From: Orrella dioscoreae
GTDB lineage: Bacteria > Pseudomonadota > Gammaproteobacteria > Burkholderiales > Burkholderiaceae_B
Reading direction: 5' to 3'
DNA: 64,000 nt
Assembly (NCBI RefSeq): GCF_900089455.2
Contig: NZ_LT907988.1
Location: 4,154,001-4,218,000, forward strand
Shown piece by piece: positions 35,898 to 45,492 of the stretch; within the stretch, counting starts at the first letter, position 1, and each line of letters begins with the position of its first letter. The notes under the pieces are model-generated. The model was not told the DNA's origin. It was given only the letters and a program-made list of their open reading frames with translations, and did no database searches. A program made the position numbers and the translations under genes.

Positions 35898-36869
35898 TCA
35901 ATCGATGCTGGCGCCCGACGACTTGATGACGCCCGCCCACTTGGCGCGCTCGCGCAGCACCATGTCGGTGAAGGACTGCGACGTGCCGCCCGCCACCTCA
36001 TAGCCCAGGTCGCGCATGCCCTGGATGATCCTGGGCTCCTTGAGCACGGCGTTCACGGCGCGGTTGATCGCCTCGATGCGGTCGGCCGGCACGCCCTTGG
36101 GGGCGATGACGCCGGACCAGGCCGTCACCTCGAAGCCCTTCACCCCGGCTTCCGACACCGTGGGCAGCTCGGGAATCAGTGGCGAGCGCCGCGCGCTGGT
36201 CACGGCCAGCGCCTTCAGCTTGCCCTCCTTGGCGAACGGCAGGCTGCCCGCCATGTTGTCGAACACCATGTCCACGTGGCCCGCCATCACGTCGTTCACG
36301 CCGGCCGGCGCCGAGCGGTAGGGCGCGTGGACGATCTCGATGCCGCTCATCTCGCGGAACAGTTCCGCGCCCACGTGGCCCGAGGTGCCGTTGCCCGCCG
36401 AGGCGTATACCAGCTTGCCGGGATGGGCTTTCGCGTAATCGATGAGGGACTGGACCGAATCCACGGGCAGGCCCGGGCGCACCGACAGCAGGTTGGCCGT
36501 GTAGCCCACCTGCACGATCAGGTCCACGCGCTGGGCGGCCGTGGCCGATTGCGGCGACAGGCTGGGGCTGATGCCCAGCGTCTGCGTGTTGCCGTGGCCG
36601 ACGGTATAGCCGTCGGGCTCGGCATTGGCGATGGCCTGCATGGCCAGCAACCCGGCGGCGCCCGAACGGTTCTCGACCACGAAAGTGGCGCCCATGCGCT
36701 GGCCGACCTCCTGCAGCACCATGCGCATCAAGGTATCGGGCGCGGAGCCCGCGCCGGAACTCAGGACGTACTTGATCGGACGTTCCGGATAGGCGGCCCA
36801 GGCAGGCTGGGCCGCGCACAGCCCCAGGACGACGGCCGCCAGCGGGCGGGCAAACGATGTGAACGACAT
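35898..36869 (-). CDS. Bug/TctC-family periplasmic solute-binding protein
   Basis: The product is 323 residues with a 25-residue signal peptide ending AWA. The mature start AYPERPIKYVLSSGAGSAPD, then VVENRSGAAGLLA and EPDGYTVG, is the Bug pattern. It is the first gene of the Bug-MmgE/PrpD-M20 operon and is divergent from a LysR gene. AAGGGGA precedes the ATG. No TctA/B partners are seen. Confidence 0.93.
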   Translation of the reverse strand: MSFTSFARPLAAVVLGLCAAQPAWAAYPERPIKYVLSSGAGSAPDTLMRMVLQEVGQRMGATFVVENRSGAAGLLAMQAIANAEPDGYTVGHGNTQTLGISPSLSPQSATAAQRVDLIVQVGYTANLLSVRPGLPVDSVQSLIDYAKAHPGKLVYASAGNGTSGHVGAELFREMSGIEIVHAPYRSAPAGVNDVMAGHVDMVFDNMAGSLPFAKEGKLKALAVTSARRSPLIPELPTVSEAGVKGFEVTAWSGVIAPKGVPADRIEAINRAVNAVLKEPRIIQGMRDLGYEVAGGTSQSFTDMVLRERAKWAGVIKSSGASID

Positions 36870-37086
36870 GTGGCAATTCCCCTTGTATGTGGCCGGCGCG
36901 GCATCGAGGCCGCAACGTGCGTCGGACGGACTGCGGGAACAGGCATGGCATCAAAATCATCGATGCCTCGCGCTCACTGCGGGGGCATCGCGGCCTGGCC
37001 ATCCGTTCCAGCATTACAGGGAATTCTAGGAATCCCCTGGCGGCACGGACAAACGATATTTTTCGCCGCAGCCATTGATAAAATCG

Positions 37087-38037
37087 ATGCCCATGACCAC
37101 CCTGCCCTCGACCACGGCCCTGCGTTGCCTGGACGCCAGCGCCCGGCTGCTCAGCTTCACGCGCGCCGCGCGCGAGCTGCACCTGACGCAAAGCGCCGTC
37201 AGCCACCACATCCTGCAGCTGGAACAATTGCTGGGGGTGCCGCTGTTCGTCCGCCGCCACGGCGGCCTGGACCTGACCGCGGCAGGCCAGTCCTACTGGA
37301 AGGACATCGCCCAGGTGCTGCGCCACCTGGAGCGCGCCACGGAAAGCATTTCCGCCACGGGCGGGCGCGGCGGCATGCTCAATCTGTCGGTGTCCTCCAC
37401 GCTGGCCAATCACTGGCTGATGCCAAGGCTGCATGAGTTCGTGACCGCCCATCCGGACATCACGCTGAACCTGTCGACGCGGGTGGGCCCCATCGACTTC
37501 ACCACCAGCAACGAGGACGCCTCCATCGAGTTCAGCCCCGGCCCGCAACCGGGCCTGGAGGCCAGGCTGGTCATGCCGCTGGTGCTGCGCCCCTATCTCT
37601 CGCAGCATGCGCTGCGCGACTTCGACCCGGCACTGGCCAGGCGCCGCAAACCCGCACTGAGCAAGGCGCAGCTGGCCGCGCTCTTCACCACGCACCGGCT
37701 CATCAGCCGCACCACGGTGCCCGAGGCCTGGGAAAGCTGGCTGGCCGCCGCCGGGCTGGCAGGCGCCGTGCCGGAAGAACATTTCCACAAGGGCCCGCGC
37801 TATGCGCTGATGTCCATGGCGTACAACGGCGTCATCGGCTCACTGGGCATTGCGCTGCTGCCGCGCTACATCACGCACGGCGCCGTCGCCACCGGGCAAC
37901 TGGTGTGCCTGAGCGACACGGGCTGGACCGCTCCGCGCGCCTATTACCTGCGCTGGCCGTCGAACCGCGCGGAGCCGCAGGTGCTGCGCACGTTTTCCGA
38001 ATGGGTCACCGGCCTGCGCCAGGACAGCGATACCTGA
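37087..38037 (+). CDS. LysR-family transcriptional regulator, GcvA-like
   Basis: The product is 316 residues from the ATG at 37087. The helix-turn-helix is in LRCLDASARLLSFTRAARELHLTQSAVSHHI, with the GcvA-subgroup style start. The effector domain follows to the end. It is divergent from the Bug-MmgE-M20 operon, its likely target. A partly symmetric GGGAATTCT/AGGAATCCC element at 37019-37036 lies in the shared promoter region. A second ATG six bases on is also possible. Confidence 0.93.
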   Translation: MPMTTLPSTTALRCLDASARLLSFTRAARELHLTQSAVSHHILQLEQLLGVPLFVRRHGGLDLTAAGQSYWKDIAQVLRHLERATESISATGGRGGMLNLSVSSTLANHWLMPRLHEFVTAHPDITLNLSTRVGPIDFTTSNEDASIEFSPGPQPGLEARLVMPLVLRPYLSQHALRDFDPALARRRKPALSKAQLAALFTTHRLISRTTVPEAWESWLAAAGLAGAVPEEHFHKGPRYALMSMAYNGVIGSLGIALLPRYITHGAVATGQLVCLSDTGWTAPRAYYLRWPSNRAEPQVLRTFSEWVTGLRQDSDT

Positions 38038-38070
38038 GCGGCACGCATGGCGCGGCGGCCAGCGCGGCGG

Positions 38071-39228
38071 CTAGCGGGGCACCTGGCGCGGCGGCGCCGC
38101 CCGCAACACCAGCTCGGTGATCTCGTTGCGGCGCCCCAGCCGCACAGGAAAGCCCGGCCACAGGCCCGCGCCGTTGCTGACGTACAGGCGCAGATCGCCC
38201 ACGTCGTACAGACCGGAAACGAAACCGCCATTCATCCATTTCGCCAGCCGATCAGGCCCCAGGATCTGGCCGCCATGCGTATGACCGGACAACTGCAGCG
38301 ACACGCCCGCCTGCGCGGCTTGCGGCGCATTGCCGGGACGGTGGTCCAGCAGGATCACCGGGTCGGCGGGATCGCGCCCTGCCAGCGCCCCAGCCAGGTC
38401 CGGCATGGTTTCCGCGATCCGCTCCGCCACCCTGTCCGTCAATCCCGCCACGACAAAGCGCTGGCCCGCGTGGGTCAGCGTCACGTGCTCGTTGCGCAGC
38501 AGGCGCAGGCCGGTCTTCTGGAAGGCATCCACCCACCCCAGGTAATCGACGTAGTACTCGTGGTTGCCCGGAATCGCCAGCACGCCCAGCGGCGCAGCCA
38601 GGTCCTGCAGCGGCTTCACGTCCGCCACGCGCGCGGCGGGCGAGCCGTCCACCATGTCACCCGTGATGACGATGAGGTCGGCCTTCAACGCATTGCTGCG
38701 GGCAACGACCTGTTCCATCCAGCGCGCATCCAGCAGGCGGCTGGCGTGCAGGTCGGTCAGTTGCGCGATGCGCAGGCCGTCCAGCGCCTGCGGCCAGCCG
38801 GGGATGGCGACTTCGACTGTCTTCACCGGCGGCACGCGCACGGCTTCGCGCACGCCCAGCGCGCCCAGGCAGGCTGCCAGCACGAGCAGGCCGCAACGCC
38901 AGCCCGAGGGCGCCAGCAGCACGCGGCTGGCGCGCGGCGACACCCGCCGCGACAGGCAGCCCAGCAGGTCGGACAGGATGAGCAAGAGGCCGAACACCAC
39001 CAGCGTGCCGGTGGCCCAGCCCAGGCCCATCAGCAGCCAGCCCGGCACTTCGGGCGACGCCATGGAGCCGAAGACATTGCGGGTCACGACGTGGTGTTCC
39101 GCGCCGACGACGATCAACGCCGACAACAGCACCTTGGCGGTCCTGCCCCAAGGCAGGGGCCGGACGAACCTCAGGATCACGTACAGGGCAATGATCCCGG
39201 CATAAAGATGAAACACGTGCGGCCCCAT
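38071..39228 (-). CDS. Membrane-anchored calcineurin-like metallophosphoesterase (YaeI type)
   Basis: The product is 385 residues. About four hydrophobic segments occupy the first 130 residues. The metallophosphoesterase domain follows with the metal motifs TDLHAS, GDMVDG, GNHEYY and SGHTHGG in order. Relatives cleave phosphodiesters, in some cases UDP-diacylglucosamine or other lipids, but the substrate here is not clear. It is convergent with the LysR gene and divergent from the small exported protein. The ATG at 39228 gives the full first membrane segment. Confidence 0.9.
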   Translation of the reverse strand: MGPHVFHLYAGIIALYVILRFVRPLPWGRTAKVLLSALIVVGAEHHVVTRNVFGSMASPEVPGWLLMGLGWATGTLVVFGLLLILSDLLGCLSRRVSPRASRVLLAPSGWRCGLLVLAACLGALGVREAVRVPPVKTVEVAIPGWPQALDGLRIAQLTDLHASRLLDARWMEQVVARSNALKADLIVITGDMVDGSPAARVADVKPLQDLAAPLGVLAIPGNHEYYVDYLGWVDAFQKTGLRLLRNEHVTLTHAGQRFVVAGLTDRVAERIAETMPDLAGALAGRDPADPVILLDHRPGNAPQAAQAGVSLQLSGHTHGGQILGPDRLAKWMNGGFVSGLYDVGDLRLYVSNGAGLWPGFPVRLGRRNEITELVLRAAPPRQVPR

Positions 39229-39405
39229 TCAACAGGAAGACATCTCGCCCCCAGGCTGCGCCGGGGACGTCGGACTGTAACGGTTTTCCGAGAATTGTGA
39301 ACAGCGGCAAGAACCGCGCGAGATGACGTGCTCGCCGGGTATCGTTTGGCGCGTCGCAAGCGCCCGCTTGCCCCGCTCGCAGCCTTGGAAGGAGTCCGAC
39401 GCATC

Positions 39406-39870
39406 ATGTTCCCCCGCCACCCGCTTGCCCGTCTCTCCGGCGCACTGGCGCTGTGTATCGCCTCGAGCGCGTTCGCGCAATCCGACCGCGAGATCACCGA
39501 AGGCGCCATCGCGCTGAGCGCCGATGTCTGCCCCGGCCACAGCAAGGACCGTACCACGCCGACCGTGCGCCAGGTGCCGGTGGGCGCCCTGCGCGTGCTG
39601 CGCGAGCGTGGGTTCGTGATGTGCCCTGACCGCCGCCTGGACCCGGGCGCGCCGGCCATCTGGTACGGCGAGATCGGCGCCTATGCCTGGAATCCCGAGG
39701 TGGAAGGCGCGGACAAGGTCATCGTCAAGCAGATCGACGCCATGACGCGCAAGGAAGAATTTCCCATGGAGACGCTGGTCTGGGACGCCCAGGGCAAGGC
39801 GCTGCAGAACCAGACCGTGCCGCGCTTCGAAGCACGGCCGGGGGTCATCGTGCGGGTCCGCAAGTACTGA
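39406..39870 (+). CDS. Small exported protein of unknown function
   Basis: The product is 154 residues. A signal peptide of about 25 residues ends SAFAQ. The mature part has two cysteines (DVCPGH and VMCPD) that could form a disulfide, and a strand-rich second half. I do not recognise a family. GGAAGGAG lies 13 bases before the ATG, which begins the signal peptide. It stands alone, divergent from the phosphoesterase. Confidence 0.75.
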   Translation: MFPRHPLARLSGALALCIASSAFAQSDREITEGAIALSADVCPGHSKDRTTPTVRQVPVGALRVLRERGFVMCPDRRLDPGAPAIWYGEIGAYAWNPEVEGADKVIVKQIDAMTRKEEFPMETLVWDAQGKALQNQTVPRFEARPGVIVRVRKY

Positions 39871-39886
39871 TCACCGCGCTGCCGAA

Positions 39887-39906
39887 GCACCGGCACGTGC
39901 CGGTGC
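39887..39906. terminator. Palindrome between convergent genes
   Basis: GCACCGGCAC followed directly by GTGCCGGTGC is a perfect 20-bp palindrome, 16 bases after one stop and 6 bases beyond the other. It is a likely two-way transcription stop, though it lacks T tracts. Confidence 0.5.
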
Positions 39907-39912
39907 CTTCAC

Positions 39913-40590
39913 TCAAGCCGCGCCCAGCGACCCGTCCGCCAGCCGGCGCGCATACACCGCCAGCACGATCCGCTCGGAATGGACGAGGTATTCGTTCAGG
40001 GTCTCCGACGCCTTGACGAATTCGCCAGCCTCGGCGAGTCCCACGATGTTCCGGTTCATGTCCACATAGGGCGCATGCAGGAACTCGGGATCACGCAGCA
40101 GGCCGAAGGCCAGCCGCAACTCGGCCTGCACCTGCGCGAACAGCAGGTTCAGCCGCTCGCTGTCGGCCAGCTCCACGATGGCCGCATGGAACGCCATGTT
40201 GGCCGTCCCCACTGCCATCCAGTCGCTGGCATCCCGCGCGCGCAGGGCCTGCTCGACCGCATTGCGCATGCGCTGCTTGGCCGGATGGCGCGGGTAGGCC
40301 TGGGCCAGCGCCTGGCACTCGATCAGGCGCCGCACCCGATAGATGTCGATGATGGCCGCGATGCTCGGAATCGCCACGAACACGCCCCGATTGGGCTCGT
40401 GCCGCAGCAGGCCGTCCTTGGTCAGCACGCGGAAGACCTCGCGCAGGGTGTTGCGCGAGATGTTCAGGTCGGTGCTGAGCGCCTGCTCGGACAGGCGCTG
40501 GCCGGGCAGGAAGCCGCCCTCGACGATGCGTTGACGGATCTGTTCGGCTACGCGCTCACTGAGCGAGGCGGGAAGATGAGGGTCGGCCAT
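39913..40590 (-). CDS. GntR-family regulator, FadR/FCD subfamily
   Basis: The product is 225 residues. The winged helix is at about 8-75 (VAEQIRQRIVEGGFLPGQRLSEQAL, then SRNTLREVFRVL). The all-helical FCD effector domain follows, with an Asp and histidines positioned to bind metal and a carboxylate ligand. It is divergent from the 5-oxoproline operon, and a FadR-type palindrome lies between them, so it probably represses that operon. The ATG at 40590 matches the family. Confidence 0.92.
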   Translation of the reverse strand: MADPHLPASLSERVAEQIRQRIVEGGFLPGQRLSEQALSTDLNISRNTLREVFRVLTKDGLLRHEPNRGVFVAIPSIAAIIDIYRVRRLIECQALAQAYPRHPAKQRMRNAVEQALRARDASDWMAVGTANMAFHAAIVELADSERLNLLFAQVQAELRLAFGLLRDPEFLHAPYVDMNRNIVGLAEAGEFVKASETLNEYLVHSERIVLAVYARRLADGSLGAA

Positions 40591-40749
40591 GAAAATAGGG
40601 ACAGGGCGAAAGGCGCGCCACCACAGCCCTGACGGCCAGGGCCTGTCTGGCAATCCTGCCGTCGCCGCACTATATCAGCCACTCCCTGCTGGACAAAGTT
40701 CGGGTAATTACTAGGACCACCCTGCTTTGTTATAGGTCAAAATTGCCAC

Positions 40750-40781
40750 AATTGTTGAACAATTTATTGGTTTTGTATGCT
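40750..40781 (+). promoter_or_regulatory. FadR-type operator and promoter of the 5-oxoproline operon
   Basis: AATTGTT-G-AACAATT (40750-40764) is a perfect 15-bp palindrome. Its core TTGTTGAACAA fits the FadR-subfamily consensus TNGTNNNACNA. A -35-like TTGTTG overlaps it, and a -10-like TATGCT lies at 40776-40781 with an 18-base spacer. Binding would block RNA polymerase. The remaining gap to 40885 shows nothing else. Confidence 0.65.
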
Positions 40782-40885
40782 CAATGCCATCCCATTGGGC
40801 AACAGCACCACGATTGGTCAATCCGCGCAGCCGCCAGGGCGGCCAAGCACCGCCCTGCTCCCAACTCCTCAAGAAGATCACGCCC

Positions 40886-42133
40886 ATGAGCGACTCCTCC
40901 TCCTTGGCCGCGTCCGCGACCGACGCCGTCAAGAACCGCCGCAACTCCCTGCTGGCCGCCGTCTTCCTGATGGCCACCTCGGCCATCGGCCCGGGCTTCA
41001 TCACCCAGACCGCCACCTTCACCGCCACCATGGGCGCCGCCTTTGCCTTCGGCATCCTGGCGTCGATCCTGATCGACTTCGTGGTGCAGCTGAATATCTG
41101 GCGCGTCGTGACGCTGTCGCGCATGCGTGCCTCGGATGTCGCCAACGCGGCATTGCCGGGCAGCGGCTATGTGCTGGCCGTGCTGGTCATCTTCGGCGGC
41201 CTGGTCTTCAACATCGGCAACATCGCCGGCGCCGGCCTGGGCCTGAATGCCTTGATGGGCCTGGACGTGAAATGGGGCGGCGCGCTGAGCGCTGCGATCG
41301 CCATCGGCATTTTCCTGTCCCGCCGCGCGGGCGTGGCGATCGATCGCCTCATCATCGTGTTGGGCCTGCTGATGATCGGCCTGACCCTCTTCGTCGCTTT
41401 CGCCTCGAATCCCCCCCTGGGCGAGGCCCTGCGCCAGACCGTATGGCCCGACACCATCAACTTCGCCACCATCACCACCATCGTTGGCGGTACCGTGGGC
41501 GGATACATCACCTATGCCGGCGCCCACCGCCTGCTGGACAAGGGCCTCACAGGCACGGAGAACCTGGGCGCAGTGACCAAGGGCGCGCTGAACGGCATCG
41601 CCGTCACCGGCCTCATGCGCTATATCCTGTTCCTGGCAGTCCTGGGCGTGGTCGCCAGCGGCGCCGCCATCGACATCTCCGGCAAGACGGCCAATCCGGC
41701 TGCCCAGGCTTTCCAGATCGCAGCCGGTGAATTCGGCCTGCGCGCCTTCGGCCTCATCCTCTGGGCCGCCGCCATCACCAGCGTGATCGGCGCGGCCTAT
41801 ACCTCGATCTCCTTCATCACCGTCTTCAACCAGAAGCTGACCGAGACTGGCCGCAATCGCGCCACCGTGATCTTCATCGCCGTGTCGCTGGCTGTCTTCC
41901 TCGCCTTGGGCACAGCGCCCGCCGCGCTGCTGGTCTTCGCCGGCGGCTTCAACGGCCTGATCCTGCCGCTGGGCTTGACGATCTTCGTATATGTGGGCTG
42001 GGCTCGCCCTGACCTGATGGAAGGCCACCGCACGCCGACCTGGCTGTTGGTGCTGGGCGCGCTGACCTGCGCGCTGACCTGGTACATGGGCTACAAGTCG
42101 ATCGGCCCCATCTTCGCCTTCCTGGGCCTGTAA
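40886..42133 (+). CDS. Nramp-fold transporter lacking the metal-site motif (YcsG-like)
   Basis: The product is 415 residues with about 11 membrane helices. Helix 1 reads [19 protein letters not shown], where metal-carrying Nramp proteins have GPGF followed by DPGN. The helix 6 region ([18 protein letters not shown]) also lacks the Met-Pro-His pattern. The Asp, Asn and Met ligands for Mn/Fe are therefore absent. B. subtilis carries an Nramp relative (ycsG) beside ycsF and kip genes, and here too it leads the 5-oxoproline genes. Uptake of 5-oxoproline or a related carboxylate is the best inference. The ATG at 40886 is 14 bases before pxpA's upstream neighbour region ends at 42133, and pxpA follows after 13 bases. 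Confidence 0.85.
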   Translation: MSDSSSLAASATDAVKNRRNSLLAAVFLMATSAIGPGFITQTATFTATMGAAFAFGILASILIDFVVQLNIWRVVTLSRMRASDVANAALPGSGYVLAVLVIFGGLVFNIGNIAGAGLGLNALMGLDVKWGGALSAAIAIGIFLSRRAGVAIDRLIIVLGLLMIGLTLFVAFASNPPLGEALRQTVWPDTINFATITTIVGGTVGGYITYAGAHRLLDKGLTGTENLGAVTKGALNGIAVTGLMRYILFLAVLGVVASGAAIDISGKTANPAAQAFQIAAGEFGLRAFGLILWAAAITSVIGAAYTSISFITVFNQKLTETGRNRATVIFIAVSLAVFLALGTAPAALLVFAGGFNGLILPLGLTIFVYVGWARPDLMEGHRTPTWLLVLGALTCALTWYMGYKSIGPIFAFLGL

Positions 42134-42146
42134 GGAGGAAACGCGC

Positions 42147-42905
42147 ATGCGCAGCATCGACCTGAACAGCGACCTGGGCGAGAGTTTCGGCGCCTGGGCC
42201 ATGGGCGACGACGCCACCATGCTCGGCATCGTCACCAGCGCCAACGTGGCCTGCGGTTTCCACGCGGGCGACCCCGCCGGCATCCTGGCCACGCTCAAGG
42301 CCGCCGCCGCGCAGGGCGTGTCGGTGGGCGCGCACGTCGCCTATCCCGACCTGGCCGGCTTCGGCCGGCGCAACATGGATGTCGCCAGCGCCGACCTCGT
42401 CGCGGACATCGTCTACCAGATCGGCGCGCTGCAAGGCCTGGCCGCCGCGGCCGGCACGACGGTCCGCTACGTGAAGCCGCACGGCGCGCTCTACAACACC
42501 ATCGCCCAGGACGCGCGCCAGGCGCGCGACGTCATCACGGCGATCCAGGCCATCGACCCCAGCCTTGCGCTGGTGGTGCTGGCCGGCTCGCCGCTGGCGG
42601 GCTGGGCCGAAGCGGCCGGCCTGCGCGTCGTGGCCGAAGCCTTCGCCGACCGAGGCTACACGCCGCAAGGCACGCTGGTCTCGCGCCGCGAGCCCGGCGC
42701 CGTGCTGCACGATCCCGAACGGGTGGCGCGCCGCATGCTCAGGCTGGTGACCGAAGGCGTGGTCGAAGCCGTGGACGGCAGCCTGGCCCGCGTGCGCGCG
42801 GATTCGATTTGCGTGCATGGCGACAGCCCTGGCGCGGTGGCCATGGCCGTCGAAGTCCGCCGCACGCTGGAACAGGCGGGCGTCACGCTGCGCGCCTTCG
42901 CCTGA
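42147..42905 (+). CDS. pxpA: 5-oxoprolinase subunit A (LamB/YcsF family)
   Basis: The product is 252 residues, full length. The family pattern [44 protein letters not shown] and VKPHGALYN is exact. PxpA works with PxpB and PxpC to hydrolyse 5-oxoproline (pyroglutamate) to glutamate with ATP. AAGGAGG just after the transporter stop is the strongest ribosome site of the operon. The gene lies 13 bases after the transporter gene and 36 before the ycsI-like gene. Confidence 0.96.
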   Translation: MRSIDLNSDLGESFGAWAMGDDATMLGIVTSANVACGFHAGDPAGILATLKAAAAQGVSVGAHVAYPDLAGFGRRNMDVASADLVADIVYQIGALQGLAAAAGTTVRYVKPHGALYNTIAQDARQARDVITAIQAIDPSLALVVLAGSPLAGWAEAAGLRVVAEAFADRGYTPQGTLVSRREPGAVLHDPERVARRMLRLVTEGVVEAVDGSLARVRADSICVHGDSPGAVAMAVEVRRTLEQAGVTLRAFA

Positions 42906-42941
42906 CACCTGAAGACCGACGTCCGAACAGGAGAAAGAAAC

Positions 42942-43760
42942 ATGACGCCCTCGCTCAACCCGCTCCAGCAGGCGCAGCAGGCGGCCATCGCCGCGGCGCG
43001 CGCCGCGCGCGCCCAATACCGTGCCGGCAAGGTCGCGCCCACGGCGGGCGTCGCCCCCGGCATGACGCAAGCCAACATGATCGCCCTGCCGCGCGACTGG
43101 GCCTACGACTTCCTGCTCTATGCGCAACGCAATCCCAAGGCCTGCCCGGTCCTCGACGTCAGCGACGCCGGCTCGCCGCGCACCGTGCTGGCCCCGGACG
43201 CCGACCTGCGCACGGACATCCCGCTCTACCGCGTCTGGCGCGACGGCAAGCTGGCCGAGGAAGTGGCCGACGCGACGGCCCTGTGGGAAGAGCACGGCGA
43301 CCTCGTCACCTTCCTGATCGGCTGCAGCTTCACGTTCGAGACCCCGCTGCAGGAGGCCGGCATCGAGATCCGCCACATCGCCGACGGCAGCAACGTGCCC
43401 ATGTACCGCAGCAACAAGGCCTGCCGTCCGGCCGGACGCTTCCAGGGCGAGATGGTCGTCTCGATGCGCCCGATCCCCGCGCACCGCGTGGCCGACGCCG
43501 CCACCATCAGCGGCCGCTACCCCTCGGTCCACGGCGCGCCCGTGCACGTGGGCGACCCCGCCGCGCTGGGCATCGCCGACATCGGCCGCCCTGATTTCGG
43601 CGACGCCGTGCGGATCGAACCGGGCGAGATCCCCGTGTTCTGGGCCTGCGGCGTCACCCCGCAAGCCGCCGTCATGGCTTCCGGCGTGCCCTTCGCCGTC
43701 ACCCATGCGCCCGGCCACATGTTCATCACCGACGTGGCGGACTCGACCTACCACGTCTAA
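42942..43760 (+). CDS. YcsI/DUF1445 putative hydro-lyase
   Basis: The product is 272 residues. Family marks are [25 protein letters not shown], the MYRSNKAC motif, and ACGVTPQAA...[11 protein letters not shown] near the end. The family is annotated as putative hydro-lyase, and a mitochondrial relative is a D-glutamate cyclase that makes 5-oxo-D-proline. In this operon it could act on D-glutamate, D-5-oxoproline or a related intermediate. AGGAGAAAG precedes the ATG. The same partner occurs next to pxp genes in B. subtilis (ycsI). Confidence 0.9.
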   Translation: MTPSLNPLQQAQQAAIAAARAARAQYRAGKVAPTAGVAPGMTQANMIALPRDWAYDFLLYAQRNPKACPVLDVSDAGSPRTVLAPDADLRTDIPLYRVWRDGKLAEEVADATALWEEHGDLVTFLIGCSFTFETPLQEAGIEIRHIADGSNVPMYRSNKACRPAGRFQGEMVVSMRPIPAHRVADAATISGRYPSVHGAPVHVGDPAALGIADIGRPDFGDAVRIEPGEIPVFWACGVTPQAAVMASGVPFAVTHAPGHMFITDVADSTYHV

Positions 43761-43784
43761 CGGATTCCCAACGAGGCTTCAGTC

Positions 43785-45419
43785 TTGCGCTTCCTTCCCG
43801 TCAACACCCACTCCCTCCTGGTCGAGCTGGCCGACCTGGACCAGACGCTGGCGCTGCTCGAGTCGCTGCAACGCGATCCCGTCGCCGGCGTGCTGGAACT
43901 GGTACCCGCCGCCCGCACCCTGCTGGTGTCCTTCGATCCGCTGCGCCTGTCGGCGGAACAGGCCGTGGCCGCCATGGCCACGCGCGACGTGACGGTGCGC
44001 GTCGAGCGCGCAAGCCGTCTCATCGAGATCCCGGTCGACTATGAAGGCGAGGACCTGGCCGAAGTCGCGCAACTGCTGGGCGTGAGCCCGCGGGAGGTCG
44101 TGCAGCGCCACACCGGCAGCGAGTACACCGTGGCGTTCACGGGCTTCGCGCCCGGCTTCGCCTATCTGACGGGCGGCGACCCGCTGCTGAACGTGCCGCG
44201 CCGCAAGACACCGCGCACCCGCATTCCCGCTGGCGCGGTCGGCCTGGCCGGCACCTTCAGCGGCGTCTATCCGCAAGCCAGCCCCGGCGGCTGGCAGATC
44301 ATCGGCATCACGCCGGAAGCCATGTGGGACATCGACCGCCAGCCGCCTGCGCTGCTGCAACCCGGTGACCGCGTGCGCTTCGTCGACCAGCGCGTGCGGC
44401 CCGCGAGGAAGGCGCCCGCCGCCGCGCAGGCCTCGGCCACGCCAGCAGCACCGGTCGCCACGGCATCGGCCGCCGCAGCACCGGCCGCCGCAGCGTCGGG
44501 CGTCGAGATCGAAATCGTCTCTCCCGGCCTGCAGACCCTGACGCAGGACCTGGGCCGTCCCGGCCAGGCTGGCCAGGGCGTCTCTGCCTCGGGCGCCATG
44601 GACCGCCAGTCGCTGCGGCGCGCCAACCAGCTCGTCGGCAACACCTCGGATGAGGCGTGCCTGGAGACCGTGGGCGGCGGGCTGCAACTGCGCAGCCACG
44701 GCGACGCCGTGGTCGCCATCACCGGTGCCGACGTGCCGGTGACGCTCAAGGACGACACCGGACGCACCTTCACGCTGGCCTGCAACCAGCCGCTTGCCCT
44801 GTCGGCCGGCGACCGCCTGACGCTGGGCGTGCCTCGGGCCGGCGCCCGCGCCTATGTGGCGGTACGCGGTGGCTGGCAGGTGGCGCCCGTCCTGGGCAGC
44901 CGCTCCACCGACACGCTGGCGAACGTCGGCCCGGCCGCGCTGGCTGCCGGCGACCGCCTGGCGGTCAATCCCGTCACGCGGGGCGCCATCGTGCAGGATG
45001 CCGCCTGCGGCGTCCCCACGCTGCCCGTGGCCGGCGAGACCGTCGTGCTGGACATCAGCATGGGCCCACGCACCGACTGGTTCACGGCAGACGCCGTGCA
45101 AACGCTCTGCGAACAGGACTGGCTCGTCACCCCGCAATCGAACCGCGTGGGCGTGCGCCTGTCGGGCGAGCAATCGCTGGCCCGTGCCGTCGAAGGCGAA
45201 CTGCCCAGCGAAGGCACGCCGACCGGCGCGATCCAGGTGCCGCCCAGCGGGCAGCCGGTGCTGTTCCTGGCTGACCACCCCCTGACCGGCGGCTATCCGG
45301 TCATCGCCTGCGTGGCGCCGTATCACCTGGACCTGGCCGGCCAGATTCCGGTGGGTGCCCGGGTGCGTTTCAACCCCATCAAGCCGTTCGCCGAGTGGAC
45401 CGCCCCCGCCCAGGCGTGA
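43785..45419 (+). CDS. pxpBC: 5-oxoprolinase subunits B and C fused (KipI-KipA)
   Basis: The product is 544 residues. Residues 1 to about 205 are PxpB/KipI ([42 protein letters not shown]). An Ala/Pro-rich linker of about 30 residues follows. Residues from about 240 are PxpC/KipA ([28 protein letters not shown]). In E. coli and B. subtilis these are separate proteins. Both halves are homologous to the carboxyltransferase domain of urea carboxylase. The start is a TTG at 43785 with GAGG eight bases upstream, 24 bases after the previous stop. The linker looks like a natural fusion, not a frameshift. Confidence 0.93.
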   Translation: MRFLPVNTHSLLVELADLDQTLALLESLQRDPVAGVLELVPAARTLLVSFDPLRLSAEQAVAAMATRDVTVRVERASRLIEIPVDYEGEDLAEVAQLLGVSPREVVQRHTGSEYTVAFTGFAPGFAYLTGGDPLLNVPRRKTPRTRIPAGAVGLAGTFSGVYPQASPGGWQIIGITPEAMWDIDRQPPALLQPGDRVRFVDQRVRPARKAPAAAQASATPAAPVATASAAAAPAAAASGVEIEIVSPGLQTLTQDLGRPGQAGQGVSASGAMDRQSLRRANQLVGNTSDEACLETVGGGLQLRSHGDAVVAITGADVPVTLKDDTGRTFTLACNQPLALSAGDRLTLGVPRAGARAYVAVRGGWQVAPVLGSRSTDTLANVGPAALAAGDRLAVNPVTRGAIVQDAACGVPTLPVAGETVVLDISMGPRTDWFTADAVQTLCEQDWLVTPQSNRVGVRLSGEQSLARAVEGELPSEGTPTGAIQVPPSGQPVLFLADHPLTGGYPVIACVAPYHLDLAGQIPVGARVRFNPIKPFAEWTAPAQA

Positions 45420-45492
45420 CCCACCTGGCTGCCCCGCTCTCCCCGGCACGGCCGTGCCTGACAACCGAATCGACTGCAAGAAGCTGCGCAAG

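Noticed and set aside
34497-37436. A plus-strand open frame of almost 1000 codons opposite the MmgE/PrpD and Bug genes
   Set aside because: It runs through two real genes and the intergenic repeat and has no recognisable domain.
40886-42133. Calling the Nramp-fold protein a manganese transporter (MntH)
   Set aside because: The DPGN and helix 6 metal ligands are absent, and the gene context is oxoproline metabolism.
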